This document shows, in pieces, positions 26,315-34,871 of a stretch of 64,000 nucleotides of DNA (position 1 is the first letter of the stretch; each line of letters starts with the position of its first letter). The notes under the pieces are model-generated. The model did not search any database. It saw nothing but the letters and a program-made list of their open reading frames with translations, and had not been told where the DNA came from. Made by a program: the position numbers and the translations under genes. The DNA comes from Mesorhizobium sp. B2-1-8 (GTDB lineage: Bacteria; Pseudomonadota; Alphaproteobacteria; Rhizobiales; Rhizobiaceae), in contig NZ_CP083952.1 in NCBI RefSeq assembly GCF_006442545.2, forward strand, positions 1,116,001-1,180,000. The letters are read 5' to 3'.

Positions 26315-27826
26315 TTGTCCGCCCCCCTCATTGAAATGCGCGGCATCACCAAGATCTTCGGCGCCATCAAGGCGAACGAGGACGTGGATCTCAGCGTGGC
26401 GCCAGGCGAAATCCTCGGTCTGCTCGGCGAGAACGGCGCCGGCAAGACGACTCTGATGAACGTGCTATTCGGCGCTTACGCGCCGGATGCCGGCGAGATC
26501 CTGATCCAGGGCCGGCCGGTGCGGATTACCAGCTCGGCCGACGCGCTGGCCGCCGGCATCGGCATGGTGCATCAGCATTTTCATCTGGCACCACGGCTCA
26601 CCGTGCTGGAAAATCTGCTCATCGGCATTCCGGGCAAGTCGGGACGGATCGACCGCGCCGGCGGGCTGGCGCGGCTGGCTGAAATCAGCAGCCAGCACGG
26701 GCTGACGCTTGATCCGAACCTGCCGGTCTCGGCGCTGTCAGTCGGCGAGCAGCAGCGACTGGAAATCGTCAAGGCGCTGTTTCGCGGCGCGAAGCTCTTG
26801 ATCCTCGACGAGCCAACGGCGGTGCTGGCGCCGAGCGAGGTCGACGGGCTGTTCTCGGCGCTGCGCTCCATGGCGGCGCAAGGGCTGGGCATCATCTTCA
26901 TCTCGCACAAGCTCAACGAGGTGCGGGTGCTGACACATCGCTGCACGGTGCTGCGACATGGCCGCGTCGCCGGGCGGGTAGACGATCCCGCCAACACGAC
27001 GTCGGCCGCAATGGCGCAATTGATGTGCGGCCATGAAATCGTGCCACCGGCGCGCGGGCCATCGACACCGGGCGAGGCAGTACTCACCCTCGATGGCATT
27101 TCGACCTCGAAGCATTCGGGCACGGCGCTGCGCGATGTGTCGCTTGCGGTTCGTGCCGGCGAAATCCTCGGCATTGCCGGCGTCTCCGGCAATGGTCAGC
27201 GGGCACTGGCGGAGGTCATCTCGGGCACGCGCGCGCCCGACAGCGGTCAAATGACGATAGCCGGCAAACAGGTCGTGCAATTCTCGCCGGGCGAGGTGCA
27301 GGCGCTGGGCCTCGGCCGCATCCCGGAAGATCGCATGACGACGGGGCTGGTCACCAATTTGCCGCTCGCCGATTCCATGGTGCTGCCGCGCATCGGCACA
27401 TCAGCCTTCTCCGCAAAGGGGCTGCTCAAGCCGGATGCGATCCGCGCTTTCGCCGAAGAACAGATCAAGGCCTATGATATCAGATGTCCCGGGCCGATGA
27501 CGCGCGCCGGCGCGCTGTCCGGCGGCAATCTGCAGAAGGCGCTGCTGGCGCGCGAGCTTGCCTTCGACCCGAAGGTTCTGATCGTCTCGCAGCCGACGCG
27601 CGGCCTCGACATTGGTGCGGCCCGCTTCATCCACGAAAAATTCCTCGACATGCGCGCCAAGGGCTGCGGCATCGTCGTCATCGGCGAGGATCTGGAAGAG
27701 CTGCTCGTGCTCTGCGACCGCATCGCGGTCATGTATGAGGGCCGCATTGCCGGCACACTCGACAGCGCCGATGCGACAATCGCGCGGCTTGGCCTGCTGA
27801 TGACCGGCGCTGAGGGGAAGGCGTAG
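26315..27826 (+). CDS. ABC transporter ATPase with two nucleotide-binding domains (nucleoside/sugar type)
   Basis: 503 aa fused double ATPase. The first domain has Walker A GENGAGKTT (about 43-51), signature LSVGEQQRLEI and Walker B LLILDEPTAVL. The second has a degenerate Walker A GVSGNGQR, signature LSGGNLQKALLAREL and VSQPTRGLD, a pattern usual in this family. It starts at TTG 26315 with AGGAG about 12 bases upstream. Energises nucleoside-type permeases encoded at 28085 and 29137; a family B repeat splits it from them. Confidence 0.85.
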   Translation: MSAPLIEMRGITKIFGAIKANEDVDLSVAPGEILGLLGENGAGKTTLMNVLFGAYAPDAGEILIQGRPVRITSSADALAAGIGMVHQHFHLAPRLTVLENLLIGIPGKSGRIDRAGGLARLAEISSQHGLTLDPNLPVSALSVGEQQRLEIVKALFRGAKLLILDEPTAVLAPSEVDGLFSALRSMAAQGLGIIFISHKLNEVRVLTHRCTVLRHGRVAGRVDDPANTTSAAMAQLMCGHEIVPPARGPSTPGEAVLTLDGISTSKHSGTALRDVSLAVRAGEILGIAGVSGNGQRALAEVISGTRAPDSGQMTIAGKQVVQFSPGEVQALGLGRIPEDRMTTGLVTNLPLADSMVLPRIGTSAFSAKGLLKPDAIRAFAEEQIKAYDIRCPGPMTRAGALSGGNLQKALLARELAFDPKVLIVSQPTRGLDIGAARFIHEKFLDMRAKGCGIVVIGEDLEELLVLCDRIAVMYEGRIAGTLDSADATIARLGLLMTGAEGKA

Positions 27827-27859
27827 CATGGGCTTGCCTCGACGTTTCGCTTTGGAGGC

Positions 27860-28042
27860 CGGCGCTGCCCCTCACCTGCCTGCCGGCATCCTCTCCCCGT
27901 ATAGGGACGGGGAGAGGGGCGCTCTCATCGACCGTTTCGCCAATCACCGACGTCGCAAGAACAGCCACCACCGACGCGGCAAGTCCCCTTCTCCCCGTCA
28001 CTATACGGGGAGAAGGTGCCGGCAGGCGGATGAGGGGCGGCG
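27860..28042. repeat. Palindromic intergenic repeat, family B, full copy
   Basis: Left arm CTCTCCCCGTATAGGGACGG, right arm CTTCTCCCCGTCACTATACG, outer ends GCTGCCCCTCACC and GATGAGGGGCGGC, centre with TTTCGCCAATCACC (the reverse of the GATTGGCGAAA core). It lies inside the importer gene cluster, between the ATPase and permease genes. Confidence 0.8.
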
Positions 28043-28084
28043 CCAGCGCTCGGTGGATATCTCACGAGCAGAGGGCCACGGCTG

Positions 28085-29140
28085 ATGTTTCGCCTGGAAG
28101 CTCGTACCTCCACACCCGCCTGGTTCAATCTGGCGCTACCGCTGCTGGCGATCGCCGCCACGCTTGTCCTGTGCAGCGGCCTGATCGCTCTGGCCGGGGC
28201 CGGTGTGCTCGAGTCCTACGGCGTGATGTTCACGGCCTCGCTCGGTGACAGCTACGCCATCACCGAAACGTTGGTGCGGGCCGCACCGATGATCTTCACC
28301 GGGCTCGCGGTGGCTGTCGGCTTCCGTGCCAAGTTCTGGAACATCGGCGCCGAGGGGCAGTTGCTGGCCGGCGCGGTGGCGAGCTGCTTCGTCGGCGCGA
28401 TCCCGATGCCGGGGCCGCTCGCCATGCTGCTGATGGCGCTGGCGGGTGCGGCGGCGGGTGCGGCGGTCGCGCTGGTGCCGGCGACGCTGCGTGTAAAATT
28501 CAAGGTCGATGATGTGGTGAGTTCTTTGCTGCTCAACTCGGTTATCTACTATGCGCTAATGGCGCTGATCGAGGGGCCGTGGAAGGACAGCTTCAGCGGC
28601 TATCCGATCTCGCCGCCGATCGAGGATTCGGCCAACTTCCCGGTGCTGATCGAAGGCACGCGGCTGCATCTCGGTGTCGTCGCGGCGCTGATCGCGGCAC
28701 CCCTGATCTGGTTCCTGATCGTGCGCACGACGCTCGGCTTCCGGATCAGGGTCACCGGCGAAAATCCGGAAGCGGCCAGATATGGCGGCATCCATGTCGA
28801 GCGGGTGCTGATCTCGACGGCGCTGCTGTCGGGCGCTCTGGCTGGGCTAGCCGGCGTCGGCGAGGTCGGCGGCGTGCATTTCCAGGTGATGAGCGATATC
28901 TCGCCGGGCTACGGCTATTCCGGTATCGTCGTCGCCATGCTGGCGCGGCTCAACCCGCTCGGCGTCGTGCCGGCTGCGATCTTCCTTGCCGCCGTGATGA
29001 CGGGGGCCGAGGCGATGTCGCGCGCGACCGGTGTGCCGGCCTTCCTCAGCGATGTCATCCAGGGCACGGCGCTGCTCGCCATGCTGGTGGCGCTGCTGTT
29101 CACCGCCTATCGCATCCGCCGCGTCGGAGCCATCGGATGA
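28085..29140 (+). CDS. ABC transporter permease, nucleoside type (subunit 1)
   Basis: 351 aa integral membrane protein of the BPD_transp_2 family, about nine membrane segments starting FNLALPLLAIAATLVLCSGL. Conserved segments include FRAKFWNIGAEGQLLAGAV and VTGENPEAARYGGI. The ATG lies 3 bp after an upstream TGA; GGCTG before it is a weak ribosome binding site. Its last codons overlap the start of the partner permease (ATGA at 29137). Confidence 0.87.
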   Translation: MFRLEARTSTPAWFNLALPLLAIAATLVLCSGLIALAGAGVLESYGVMFTASLGDSYAITETLVRAAPMIFTGLAVAVGFRAKFWNIGAEGQLLAGAVASCFVGAIPMPGPLAMLLMALAGAAAGAAVALVPATLRVKFKVDDVVSSLLLNSVIYYALMALIEGPWKDSFSGYPISPPIEDSANFPVLIEGTRLHLGVVAALIAAPLIWFLIVRTTLGFRIRVTGENPEAARYGGIHVERVLISTALLSGALAGLAGVGEVGGVHFQVMSDISPGYGYSGIVVAMLARLNPLGVVPAAIFLAAVMTGAEAMSRATGVPAFLSDVIQGTALLAMLVALLFTAYRIRRVGAIG

Positions 29141-30081
29141 GCGCGGTATTCGAACAGATTTTTCAGGTTGGCTTTCTCGCCGCCATCATCCGCATCGCCA
29201 CGCCGCTGGCCTTTGCCACGCTTGGCGAAATGTTCTCCGAACGGGCCGGCGTGCTCAATCTCGGCATCGAAGGCATCATGCTGCTCTGCGCGATGACCGG
29301 CTTCACCGCCACCAGCCTCAGCGGCAGCCTGTGGCTCGGCGTGCTGGTTGCGGTGTTGACCGGCATGCTGATGGGCACGCTGCATGCGCTGTTCACCGTC
29401 GCGCTCGGCCTCAGCCAGCATGTCTGCGGCATCGGCGTCACGCTGTTCTCGTCGGGGCTTGCCTATTTCCTCTACCGGCTGATCTTCGGCCAGCAATCGG
29501 TGCCGCCGAGCATCAAGGGTTTTCAGACACTGCCGATCCCGATTCTCTCAGATATTCCCGTGCTTGGCCCGGCGGTGTTCAACCAATTCGTGCTGGTCTA
29601 CATGGCGATCCTGGCCATTCCGCTGGCGGCCTTCGTGCTCTACCGCACGCCCTGGGGCCTGTCGGTGCGCATGGTCGGCGAGAATCCGCGCGCCGCCGAT
29701 TCGGCGGGTGTGAGCGTCATCGCCACGCGCTTCCAGGCTGTCATTCTCGGCGGTGCCTTGATGGGTCTGGCAGGCGCCTTCCTGTCGATGGCGCAATTCA
29801 ACGCCTTCACCTTCGGCGTGGTGTCCGGACGCGGCTGGGTGGCGATCGCGCTGGTCGTGTTCGGCCGCTGGGATCCGTGGCGCTCGGCGGGTGCGGCGCT
29901 GCTGTTCGCTTTCGTCGATGCGCTGCAACTGCGCATGCAGGCGAGCGGTTTGGGGCATATCCCTTACGAGGCATTCCTGATGCTGCCGTTCATCTTCACC
30001 ATCGTTGCCATGGCCGTCATGTCACGCAACGCGGTGGCACCGTCGGCGCTGCTGAAGCCGTTTCGACGGGAGGAGCGGTAA
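29137..30081 (+). CDS. ABC transporter permease, nucleoside type (subunit 2)
   Basis: 314 aa partner permease of the same family. ATLGEMFSERAGVLNLGIEG and VGENPRAADSAGV are its conserved blocks. The ATG overlaps the upstream stop by 4 bp. With the binding protein and double ATPase it completes an importer of the BmpA-NupABC kind. After this gene there are 137 bp without a clear coding frame before the small gene at 30219. Confidence 0.87.
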   Translation: MSAVFEQIFQVGFLAAIIRIATPLAFATLGEMFSERAGVLNLGIEGIMLLCAMTGFTATSLSGSLWLGVLVAVLTGMLMGTLHALFTVALGLSQHVCGIGVTLFSSGLAYFLYRLIFGQQSVPPSIKGFQTLPIPILSDIPVLGPAVFNQFVLVYMAILAIPLAAFVLYRTPWGLSVRMVGENPRAADSAGVSVIATRFQAVILGGALMGLAGAFLSMAQFNAFTFGVVSGRGWVAIALVVFGRWDPWRSAGAALLFAFVDALQLRMQASGLGHIPYEAFLMLPFIFTIVAMAVMSRNAVAPSALLKPFRREER

Positions 30082-30218
30082 GGGCGCGAACCCACGCCCA
30101 CAGCAACTTCACACCAATCTTTGGCGTTTCATGAGAAAATAATTCTGCCAGTGGCCCAAAAATAGCAATCGACAAAGTCTACAAGTTTTATAGATTAATC
30201 GGCGAGACGGAGGTCGCG

Positions 30219-30374
30219 ATGTCCTATATCCAGAACGCCCAGACCGACAGCAATGGCCAGAGGCTGGCGAATGCCCAGGGCTTCCGCCCGGCCTATGCCG
30301 GCGCTTTCGCCTATCTCGTCTTTGCCCTTGCGTTCGTGTTCACCGGGGCAGTCGTGTTGGGTCTTATTCCATAA
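30219..30374 (+). CDS. Small single-pass membrane protein
   Basis: 51 aa (MSYIQNAQTDSNGQRLANAQ at the start), preceded by GGAGG at good spacing. The second half is one strongly hydrophobic helix (AGAFAYLVFALAFVFTGAVV) after a polar N-terminus, so it should be an inner-membrane protein with a cytoplasmic tail of about 25 residues. The upstream 100 bp are AT-rich for this genome, including GTTTTATAGATTAATC, which could hold a promoter. I do not recognise a family. It stands alone between the nucleoside importer and the flavin monooxygenase. Confidence 0.6.
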   Translation: MSYIQNAQTDSNGQRLANAQGFRPAYAGAFAYLVFALAFVFTGAVVLGLIP

Positions 30375-30507
30375 GGATCGACAGGGGCTGTTGCCCCACA
30401 GCTTTCAGGCAATCGGAGTTGAATGAACCGGATCCCGGAGCGCTTTCGCGCGGGCTGAGGATTCGCATTTCACAGCGTCAGTGATTCCAGCAATGGAGGA
30501 GATGACA

Positions 30508-31449
30508 ATGCCGATCGAATTCACACATGTTCCCGGCAAGACCGCCGACGCGGTGATTCCCTTTTTCTATGACTTCGCCGAGACCGCGACCAAGCTCGGG
30601 CTGATCGAGGATAGCGGATTCCAGAAGATCGTCGTCGACGATTCGGCCGGGCTGCTGACCAACATGGATCTTGCGTCCCAGGTGTTCAACCGCACCGCTT
30701 CGTTGGAAGTGGTGCTCACCCATTGGGCCGGCGTGATCGAACCGACGGTGGCGGCCCGTCAGCTGGCGTCCATCGACAGGGCGGGCGGCGGACGGCTGGC
30801 GCTCAGGATGATCAGCGAGCCGCTGAACGATGACGACGCCGACACACGGCCGGTCGGACATGGCGTCGTCTGGCAGCGCATCGATGAATATCTGGTGCTG
30901 TTGAAGCGTCTGTGGTCGAACGATCGGCCCTTCGATCACGAAGGCGCGTTCTACAGCATCAGGGGCGGTTACGTGCCGCGCAAGGGTCCGCATGGCGCCG
31001 ATCTCGTGATCCGCATGGGTGGGCAAACCGGAACGGCGCTGAAGGTCGCCGGCCGGCACGCCGATGTCTTCGAACTGGCGCCGGGGTCGATCGACGATAT
31101 CAGGCAATTGATGGAGCAGGCGCGTGGCGCCGCGGCCGAACATGGCCGCGCCGGCAAACTGCGCTTCGCGCTTCCGGTCAGGATCCACGAAGGTGTTTCC
31201 GCCGCCGGCCACAAGGCGGTCGACCTCTCCGGGCCGCCGGCCCAGGTCGCGCTGTCGCTGCTTGCTTATGCGGCTCTCGGCATCGATGAATTCATGATCG
31301 TCGGCGTTGATACGCCATGCGAGATCGCGACGGCCGGCCGGGAAACACTAGCGCTGCTGCGCAACTCGCTGGTACGCCGCGAAGTCAGCGAACTCCAGCC
31401 TGGAGCTTACGCGCCTCGCCCAGGGTTAGAGACGCGGGCAGCGAGCTGA
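30508..31449 (+). CDS. LLM class flavin-dependent oxidoreductase (luciferase-like)
   Basis: 313 aa. Three in-frame starts precede it (30481, 30493, 30502); 30508 is chosen because GGAGGA lies seven bases upstream of it. The fold is indicated by VVLTHWAGVIEPTVAARQLA, RWQRI-like WQRIDEYLVLLKRLW, and GGQTGTALKVAGRHADVFEL, matching FMN- or F420-using bacterial luciferase relatives (alkanesulfonate/nitrilotriacetate monooxygenase types). Substrate unknown. The converging hydrolase gene ends 6 bp away. Confidence 0.78.
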   Translation: MPIEFTHVPGKTADAVIPFFYDFAETATKLGLIEDSGFQKIVVDDSAGLLTNMDLASQVFNRTASLEVVLTHWAGVIEPTVAARQLASIDRAGGGRLALRMISEPLNDDDADTRPVGHGVVWQRIDEYLVLLKRLWSNDRPFDHEGAFYSIRGGYVPRKGPHGADLVIRMGGQTGTALKVAGRHADVFELAPGSIDDIRQLMEQARGAAAEHGRAGKLRFALPVRIHEGVSAAGHKAVDLSGPPAQVALSLLAYAALGIDEFMIVGVDTPCEIATAGRETLALLRNSLVRREVSELQPGAYAPRPGLETRAAS

Positions 31450-31455
31450 AACCCA

Positions 31456-32142
31456 TCAATCGTCAGTTGCTTCAGGTCTGTCGCCAAGACGCGACAAGCC
31501 AGCGATGACGGCGTCCGAATCGGCCAGCACCCCGAAGACGCCGTCCTCGACCGTCACCATGTGCAACGCCGCTTCATGCGCCCTTTGATCGCCGCTGGCG
31601 CAGGCGTCCGAGATCGTCAGGCACTGGAAATTGCGGTCACAGGCCTCGCGCAGCGTGGTGTGGACGCAGACATCCGTCGTGCACCCTGAAAACATCAGAT
31701 GGGCGATGCCTCGCGCACGCAGCACAAGCTCGAAATCCGTATAGGTGAAAGCGCTGTTGCAGGTCTTGTCGACGATGATGTCGTGCGGCGCGACATCGAT
31801 CTCCGGAACGATCTGGAACCCTGCGCCCGAGCGCAGCAGGACATCGGTGCCGTCGAGGCCGGCGCGCTTGCGGCGCCATTTCTCATAGGGTGTCATGTCG
31901 GCCATGTCGGTACGATAACCCTGCCTCGTGTGGATGACCGTGACGCCGGCTTTGCGCGCGGCCGCGATCAGGCGGTTCACCGTGGGCAGGATCGCCCGCA
32001 GCGGCGAGGGGTCATACCCCTTCCTGGCGAAATAGCCCGATGTCGACAGGAAATCCTGTTGCAGGTCGATGACGATCAACGCGGTGCTTTCGGCGACCAG
32101 CCTGCCGTCATAGGGGTAGTCGAAAGGTATTGCCTTGATCAT
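31456..32142 (-). CDS. Isochorismatase family cysteine hydrolase
   Basis: 228 aa. The catalytic triad of the family is visible: Asp26 in VIDLQQDF, Lys126 in VDKTCNSAF, Cys159 in CTTDVCVHTT. The family cleaves C-N bonds in ureidoacrylate, biuret, N-carbamoyl compounds or nicotinamide. The neighbouring luciferase-like oxidoreductase makes a pyrimidine (Rut-like) or N-heterocycle breakdown role conceivable, but they are convergent and not an operon. Confidence 0.82.
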   Translation of the reverse strand: MIKAIPFDYPYDGRLVAESTALIVIDLQQDFLSTSGYFARKGYDPSPLRAILPTVNRLIAAARKAGVTVIHTRQGYRTDMADMTPYEKWRRKRAGLDGTDVLLRSGAGFQIVPEIDVAPHDIIVDKTCNSAFTYTDFELVLRARGIAHLMFSGCTTDVCVHTTLREACDRNFQCLTISDACASGDQRAHEAALHMVTVEDGVFGVLADSDAVIAGLSRLGDRPEATDD

Positions 32143-32310
32143 CCGGAACTCCTTGCCGCCGGATCACTCTAGCGAGTTCGCATCGATGCGGCGATACCGG
32201 ATGCCCGGCATCGTACGGCCTGGGATATCGGCGGGCCACTGGCGCCGTAGCGGTTCAGGGTTTCACGGCGTATTCCCAAGATTGTTGAGTGTTGCAGTCA
32301 TCTTCAATGT

Positions 32311-32338
32311 TGACTACAAAGTTCATGTTTTATAGTCA
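32311..32338. promoter_or_regulatory. Putative iron-responsive operator upstream of exbB
   Basis: TGACTACAAAGTTCA (32311-32325) matches the TGA-N9-TCA form of the rhizobial iron-responsive (IRO/RirA) box. A wider inverted pair, TGACTA (32311-32316) and TAGTCA (32333-32338), encloses it. It lies about 55-80 bp before the exbB start, as expected for an iron-controlled TonB system. Confidence 0.45.
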
Positions 32339-32392
32339 GCCGGGCATCTGCCTGCCATAGCCGGGAATGCGGCGGCCGCACTGGAGAAATGC

Positions 32393-33333
32393 ATGACCAG
32401 AGGCGAACAAAGGAAGAAGCTCGTGTCGAGACATGGTTTGTTGGCGGCGTTGGTCGCATCGGTGATCCTGGCGGCGACCGGCGCGATGGCCCAGGAGCAA
32501 CCGGCTGGTGCTGTTCCAGCAGTCGAGGCACCTGCGCCGGCACCCGCTACCCCGGCGGCTGCCGCACCGGCGACGCCTGCGCTCGCGTTGCCGGCGGGGG
32601 CAACGCCTGCCGGGGCGATGGAGCTGACCCTGCCGCGCGACCTGTCGCCATGGGGCATGTTCATGGCCGCCGACATCATCGTCAAGGCGGTGATGATCGG
32701 ACTGGCCTTCGCGTCGCTCGTCACCTGGACGATATGGCTGGCCAAATCGCTGGAGATTTTCGGCGGCAAGCTGCGCGTCCGCCGTGCCGTCCGCGCGATC
32801 GGCGATGCCGCGACGTTGAAGCAGGCGAGCCGCGCGCTCGACCGCAGCGGCGGCCCCGGCGCGCTCCGGTGCGGGCAGCGGAAGAAGAGACCGCGCTTTC
32901 GGCCGGTGCGCTCGACCATGTCGGCGGAGACAGGTTGAAGGAACGGGTCAGCTCGTGCCTGTCGCGCATAGAGGCGGCGGCGTCGCGGCGCATGTCGCGC
33001 GGCACCGGCCTGCTGGCGACGATCGGTTCCACGGCGCCTTTCGTCGGCCTGTTCGGCACCGTCTGGGGCATCATGAACGCCCTCATCGGCATTTCGCAGG
33101 CACAGACCGCCAATCTCGCCGTGGTCGCGCCGGGCATCGCCGAGGCGCTGCTGGCGACCGCGATGGGCCTGGTGGCGGCAATTCCGGCGGTGGTGATCTA
33201 CAACGTCTTTGCCCGCTCGATAGCCGGCTACCGGCAGATCCTGGCCGGCGCCTCGGCGGGCGTCGAACGGCTGGTCAGCCGCGACCTCGATTTCCGCACC
33301 GTCGCACCCGCGACGGCGCTGGCGGTCGAATAG
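32393..33333 (+). pseudogene. exbB: TonB-system proton channel protein ExbB, single-base frameshift
   Basis: The first ~158 codons are in the frame starting at 32393: signal peptide ([19 protein letters not shown]), a Pro/Ala-rich spacer, and membrane helix 1 region [20 protein letters not shown]. The rest is in the -1 frame: [20 protein letters not shown], then [20 protein letters not shown] and [20 protein letters not shown], the diagnostic ExbB/TolQ/MotA core. Adding one base at about 32861-32863 (GGCGCGCTCC to GGCGCGGCTCC) joins them as one ~313-aa protein. A frame open from 32389 covers the whole length but has a nonsense N-terminus. Real mutation or sequencing indel; exbD and tonB follow. 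Confidence 0.8.
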
Positions 33334-33346
33334 TGGGAGAGGCGCC

Positions 33347-33814
33347 ATGGGCAGCCGGATCCGCCAGATCATGGATGACGATCTCGAGGAGAACCATGAG
33401 ATCAAGGTCACGCCCTTCATCGACGTCATCCTGGTGCTGATCATCTTCATGGTCGCCGCGCCGCTGGCGACGGTGGATGTCAATGTCGACCTGCCCGGCT
33501 CGACGGCAACGCCGGCGCCGCGCCCCGAGACACCGCTCTTCCTGACCTTGAAGGATGATCTCACGCTCCCGATCGGCAATGACGCCGTGCCGCGCCCGGC
33601 TTTTGCCGCCACGCTCGACAGCCGCACCAAAGGGGACAAGCAGACGCGGATCTTCCTGCGCACCGACAAGGCGGTCGCCTATGGCGACCTGATGGAGGCG
33701 ATGAACCTGCTGCGCGGCGCCGGCTATCTGAAGGTCGCCCTGGTCGGCCTGGAGGCCGCGCCCGCCGGTGATGCCGCCGCATCGGTGCCAGGGGGAACGG
33801 CAGCAGCCCCATGA
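33347..33814 (+). CDS. exbD: TonB-system protein ExbD
   Basis: 155 aa. A short cytoplasmic N-terminus leads to the single membrane helix with the essential aspartate (Asp26 in VTPFIDVILVLIIFMVAAPL), followed by a periplasmic domain (DLPGSTATPAPRPETP, RTDKAVAYGDLMEAMNLLR). It lies 13 bp after exbB and overlaps tonB by 4 bp, giving the order exbB-exbD-tonB. It uses proton motive force, with ExbB and TonB, to power outer-membrane receptors for siderophores or haem. Confidence 0.88.
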   Translation: MGSRIRQIMDDDLEENHEIKVTPFIDVILVLIIFMVAAPLATVDVNVDLPGSTATPAPRPETPLFLTLKDDLTLPIGNDAVPRPAFAATLDSRTKGDKQTRIFLRTDKAVAYGDLMEAMNLLRGAGYLKVALVGLEAAPAGDAAASVPGGTAAAP

Positions 33815-34737
33815 CACGATCGGCCGCCTCGCCAACGGTGGCGCTGTCGCGCTTCGGCTGGCGCGACCTTGGCCTGTGGGCATGTGCGGCCTTGCTGATG
33901 CTTGGCGCGCATGTCGCGGTCGCCTATGTCGTGCAGAAATTCGGTCCAGTCGAACCGTCGGATAGCGGACCGCCGGCCCCGGTGATCGACATGGTGCCGA
34001 TGATGGTGACACCGGCGGTGCCCGAACAGGCAGCGATGCTCGACGGGGCCATTCCCGACCAGACCGAGCCGTTCGAAGAGACCGAGAAGACCGGGCCCGA
34101 CAAGGTGGTCGAGCAAGCGGAGCCTGTTGCCGAGCCGGAAACGGTGCCGCCGGACGGGCCTACGGAGATCGCGAAGGCCGAACCGGTCGACCGGCCGCCG
34201 CTGGAGGAGGTCGTCCCCGATACTGTCGAGAACGTCGCACCGGAGGTTGTCGTTCCGCCGCCGCAGGCAAGGCCGACGGAGCGGCGCAAGGAAAAGAAAC
34301 CGACCGAAGCCAAGGTCAAAAAAGCCTGTCGACAAGCCCAAGCCAAAGCCGAAGAAGGAAAAGGCGGCACCGCCGAAGACGGCAAGTGCCGCGAGCGCCG
34401 AGGCCAGGCCCGCCAGGGCAGCGGCGCCGGGATCCGCGCCGGGGTTTTCAGGTCTCAGCCCGGCCAAATGGGAATCGCGGCTGACGGCGTGGATCAACCG
34501 CCACAAGCGCTACCGCGTGCCGCGAGATCCCGGCGCGCGCAGGGCAATGTGAACGTGACTTTCACGATGGACCCGTCCGGCCGGATCCTGTCGGCCCGGG
34601 TCGTCCGTTCGTCCGGCGATGCCGAACTCGACCGTGCCGCGCTCGCGGTGCTGCAGGGCGCCACCGTGCCGGCGCCGCCGCCGGAACTCGGCTCGCGCGT
34701 CAGCCGTACGGCGCCATTCGTGTTCAGGTTGAATTGA
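33811..34737 (+). CDS. tonB: Energy transducer TonB, with two compensating frameshifts
   Basis: The open frame of 308 aa has a normal start (membrane anchor DLGLWACAALLMLGAHVAVA, then a Glu/Pro-rich spacer) and a normal TonB C-terminus (VNVTFTMDPSGRILSARVVR, then VSRTAPFVFRLN). Between about 34318 and 34513 the frame yields arginine-rich nonsense, while the neighbouring frame (+1 relative) gives the expected PVDKPKPKPKKEKAAPPKTA linker and LSPAKWESRLTAWINRHKRY. Removing one A from AAAAAA at 34318-34323 and adding one C at TACCG (34511-34515) restores the usual KRYP motif and a continuous TonB. As written, part of the C-terminal domain would be wrong. Confidence 0.8.
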   Translation: MTRSAASPTVALSRFGWRDLGLWACAALLMLGAHVAVAYVVQKFGPVEPSDSGPPAPVIDMVPMMVTPAVPEQAAMLDGAIPDQTEPFEETEKTGPDKVVEQAEPVAEPETVPPDGPTEIAKAEPVDRPPLEEVVPDTVENVAPEVVVPPPQARPTERRKEKKPTEAKVKKACRQAQAKAEEGKGGTAEDGKCRERRGQARQGSGAGIRAGVFRSQPGQMGIAADGVDQPPQALPRAARSRRAQGNVNVTFTMDPSGRILSARVVRSSGDAELDRAALAVLQGATVPAPPPELGSRVSRTAPFVFRLN

Positions 34738-34744
34738 ACGGTGT

Positions 34745-34864
34745 CTATCGCTGGCTCAGCGACTGGCAGAGCGCCTCGACCTGTTCCAGGTAGAAGCGGC
34801 ATTTGGTGCGCAGGATTCTAAGGCTAGGATCGCCGGCGCCATTGATCTCGATGGTCTGCATCAT
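34745..34864 (-). CDS. Small hypothetical protein (39 aa)
   Basis: MMQTIEINGAGDPSLRILRT begins the 39-aa frame, which ends CQSLSQR. The gene lies 7 bp after the small gene at 34872 on the same strand, suggesting a two-gene unit. The ATG at 34864 has no clear Shine-Dalgarno sequence, consistent with coupled translation. The charged helix-forming tail (CRFYLEQVEALCQSL) has no known match that I can name. Moderate doubt whether it is expressed. Confidence 0.4.
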   Translation of the reverse strand: MMQTIEINGAGDPSLRILRTKCRFYLEQVEALCQSLSQR

Positions 34865-34871
34865 GTGCGCT

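Noticed and set aside
32389..33333. Continuous 314-aa frame covering exbB
   Set aside because: Its first half is nonsense (Arg/Gly/Cys-rich), while the frame starting at 32393 gives a signal peptide and membrane helix. Treated as a frameshifted exbB.
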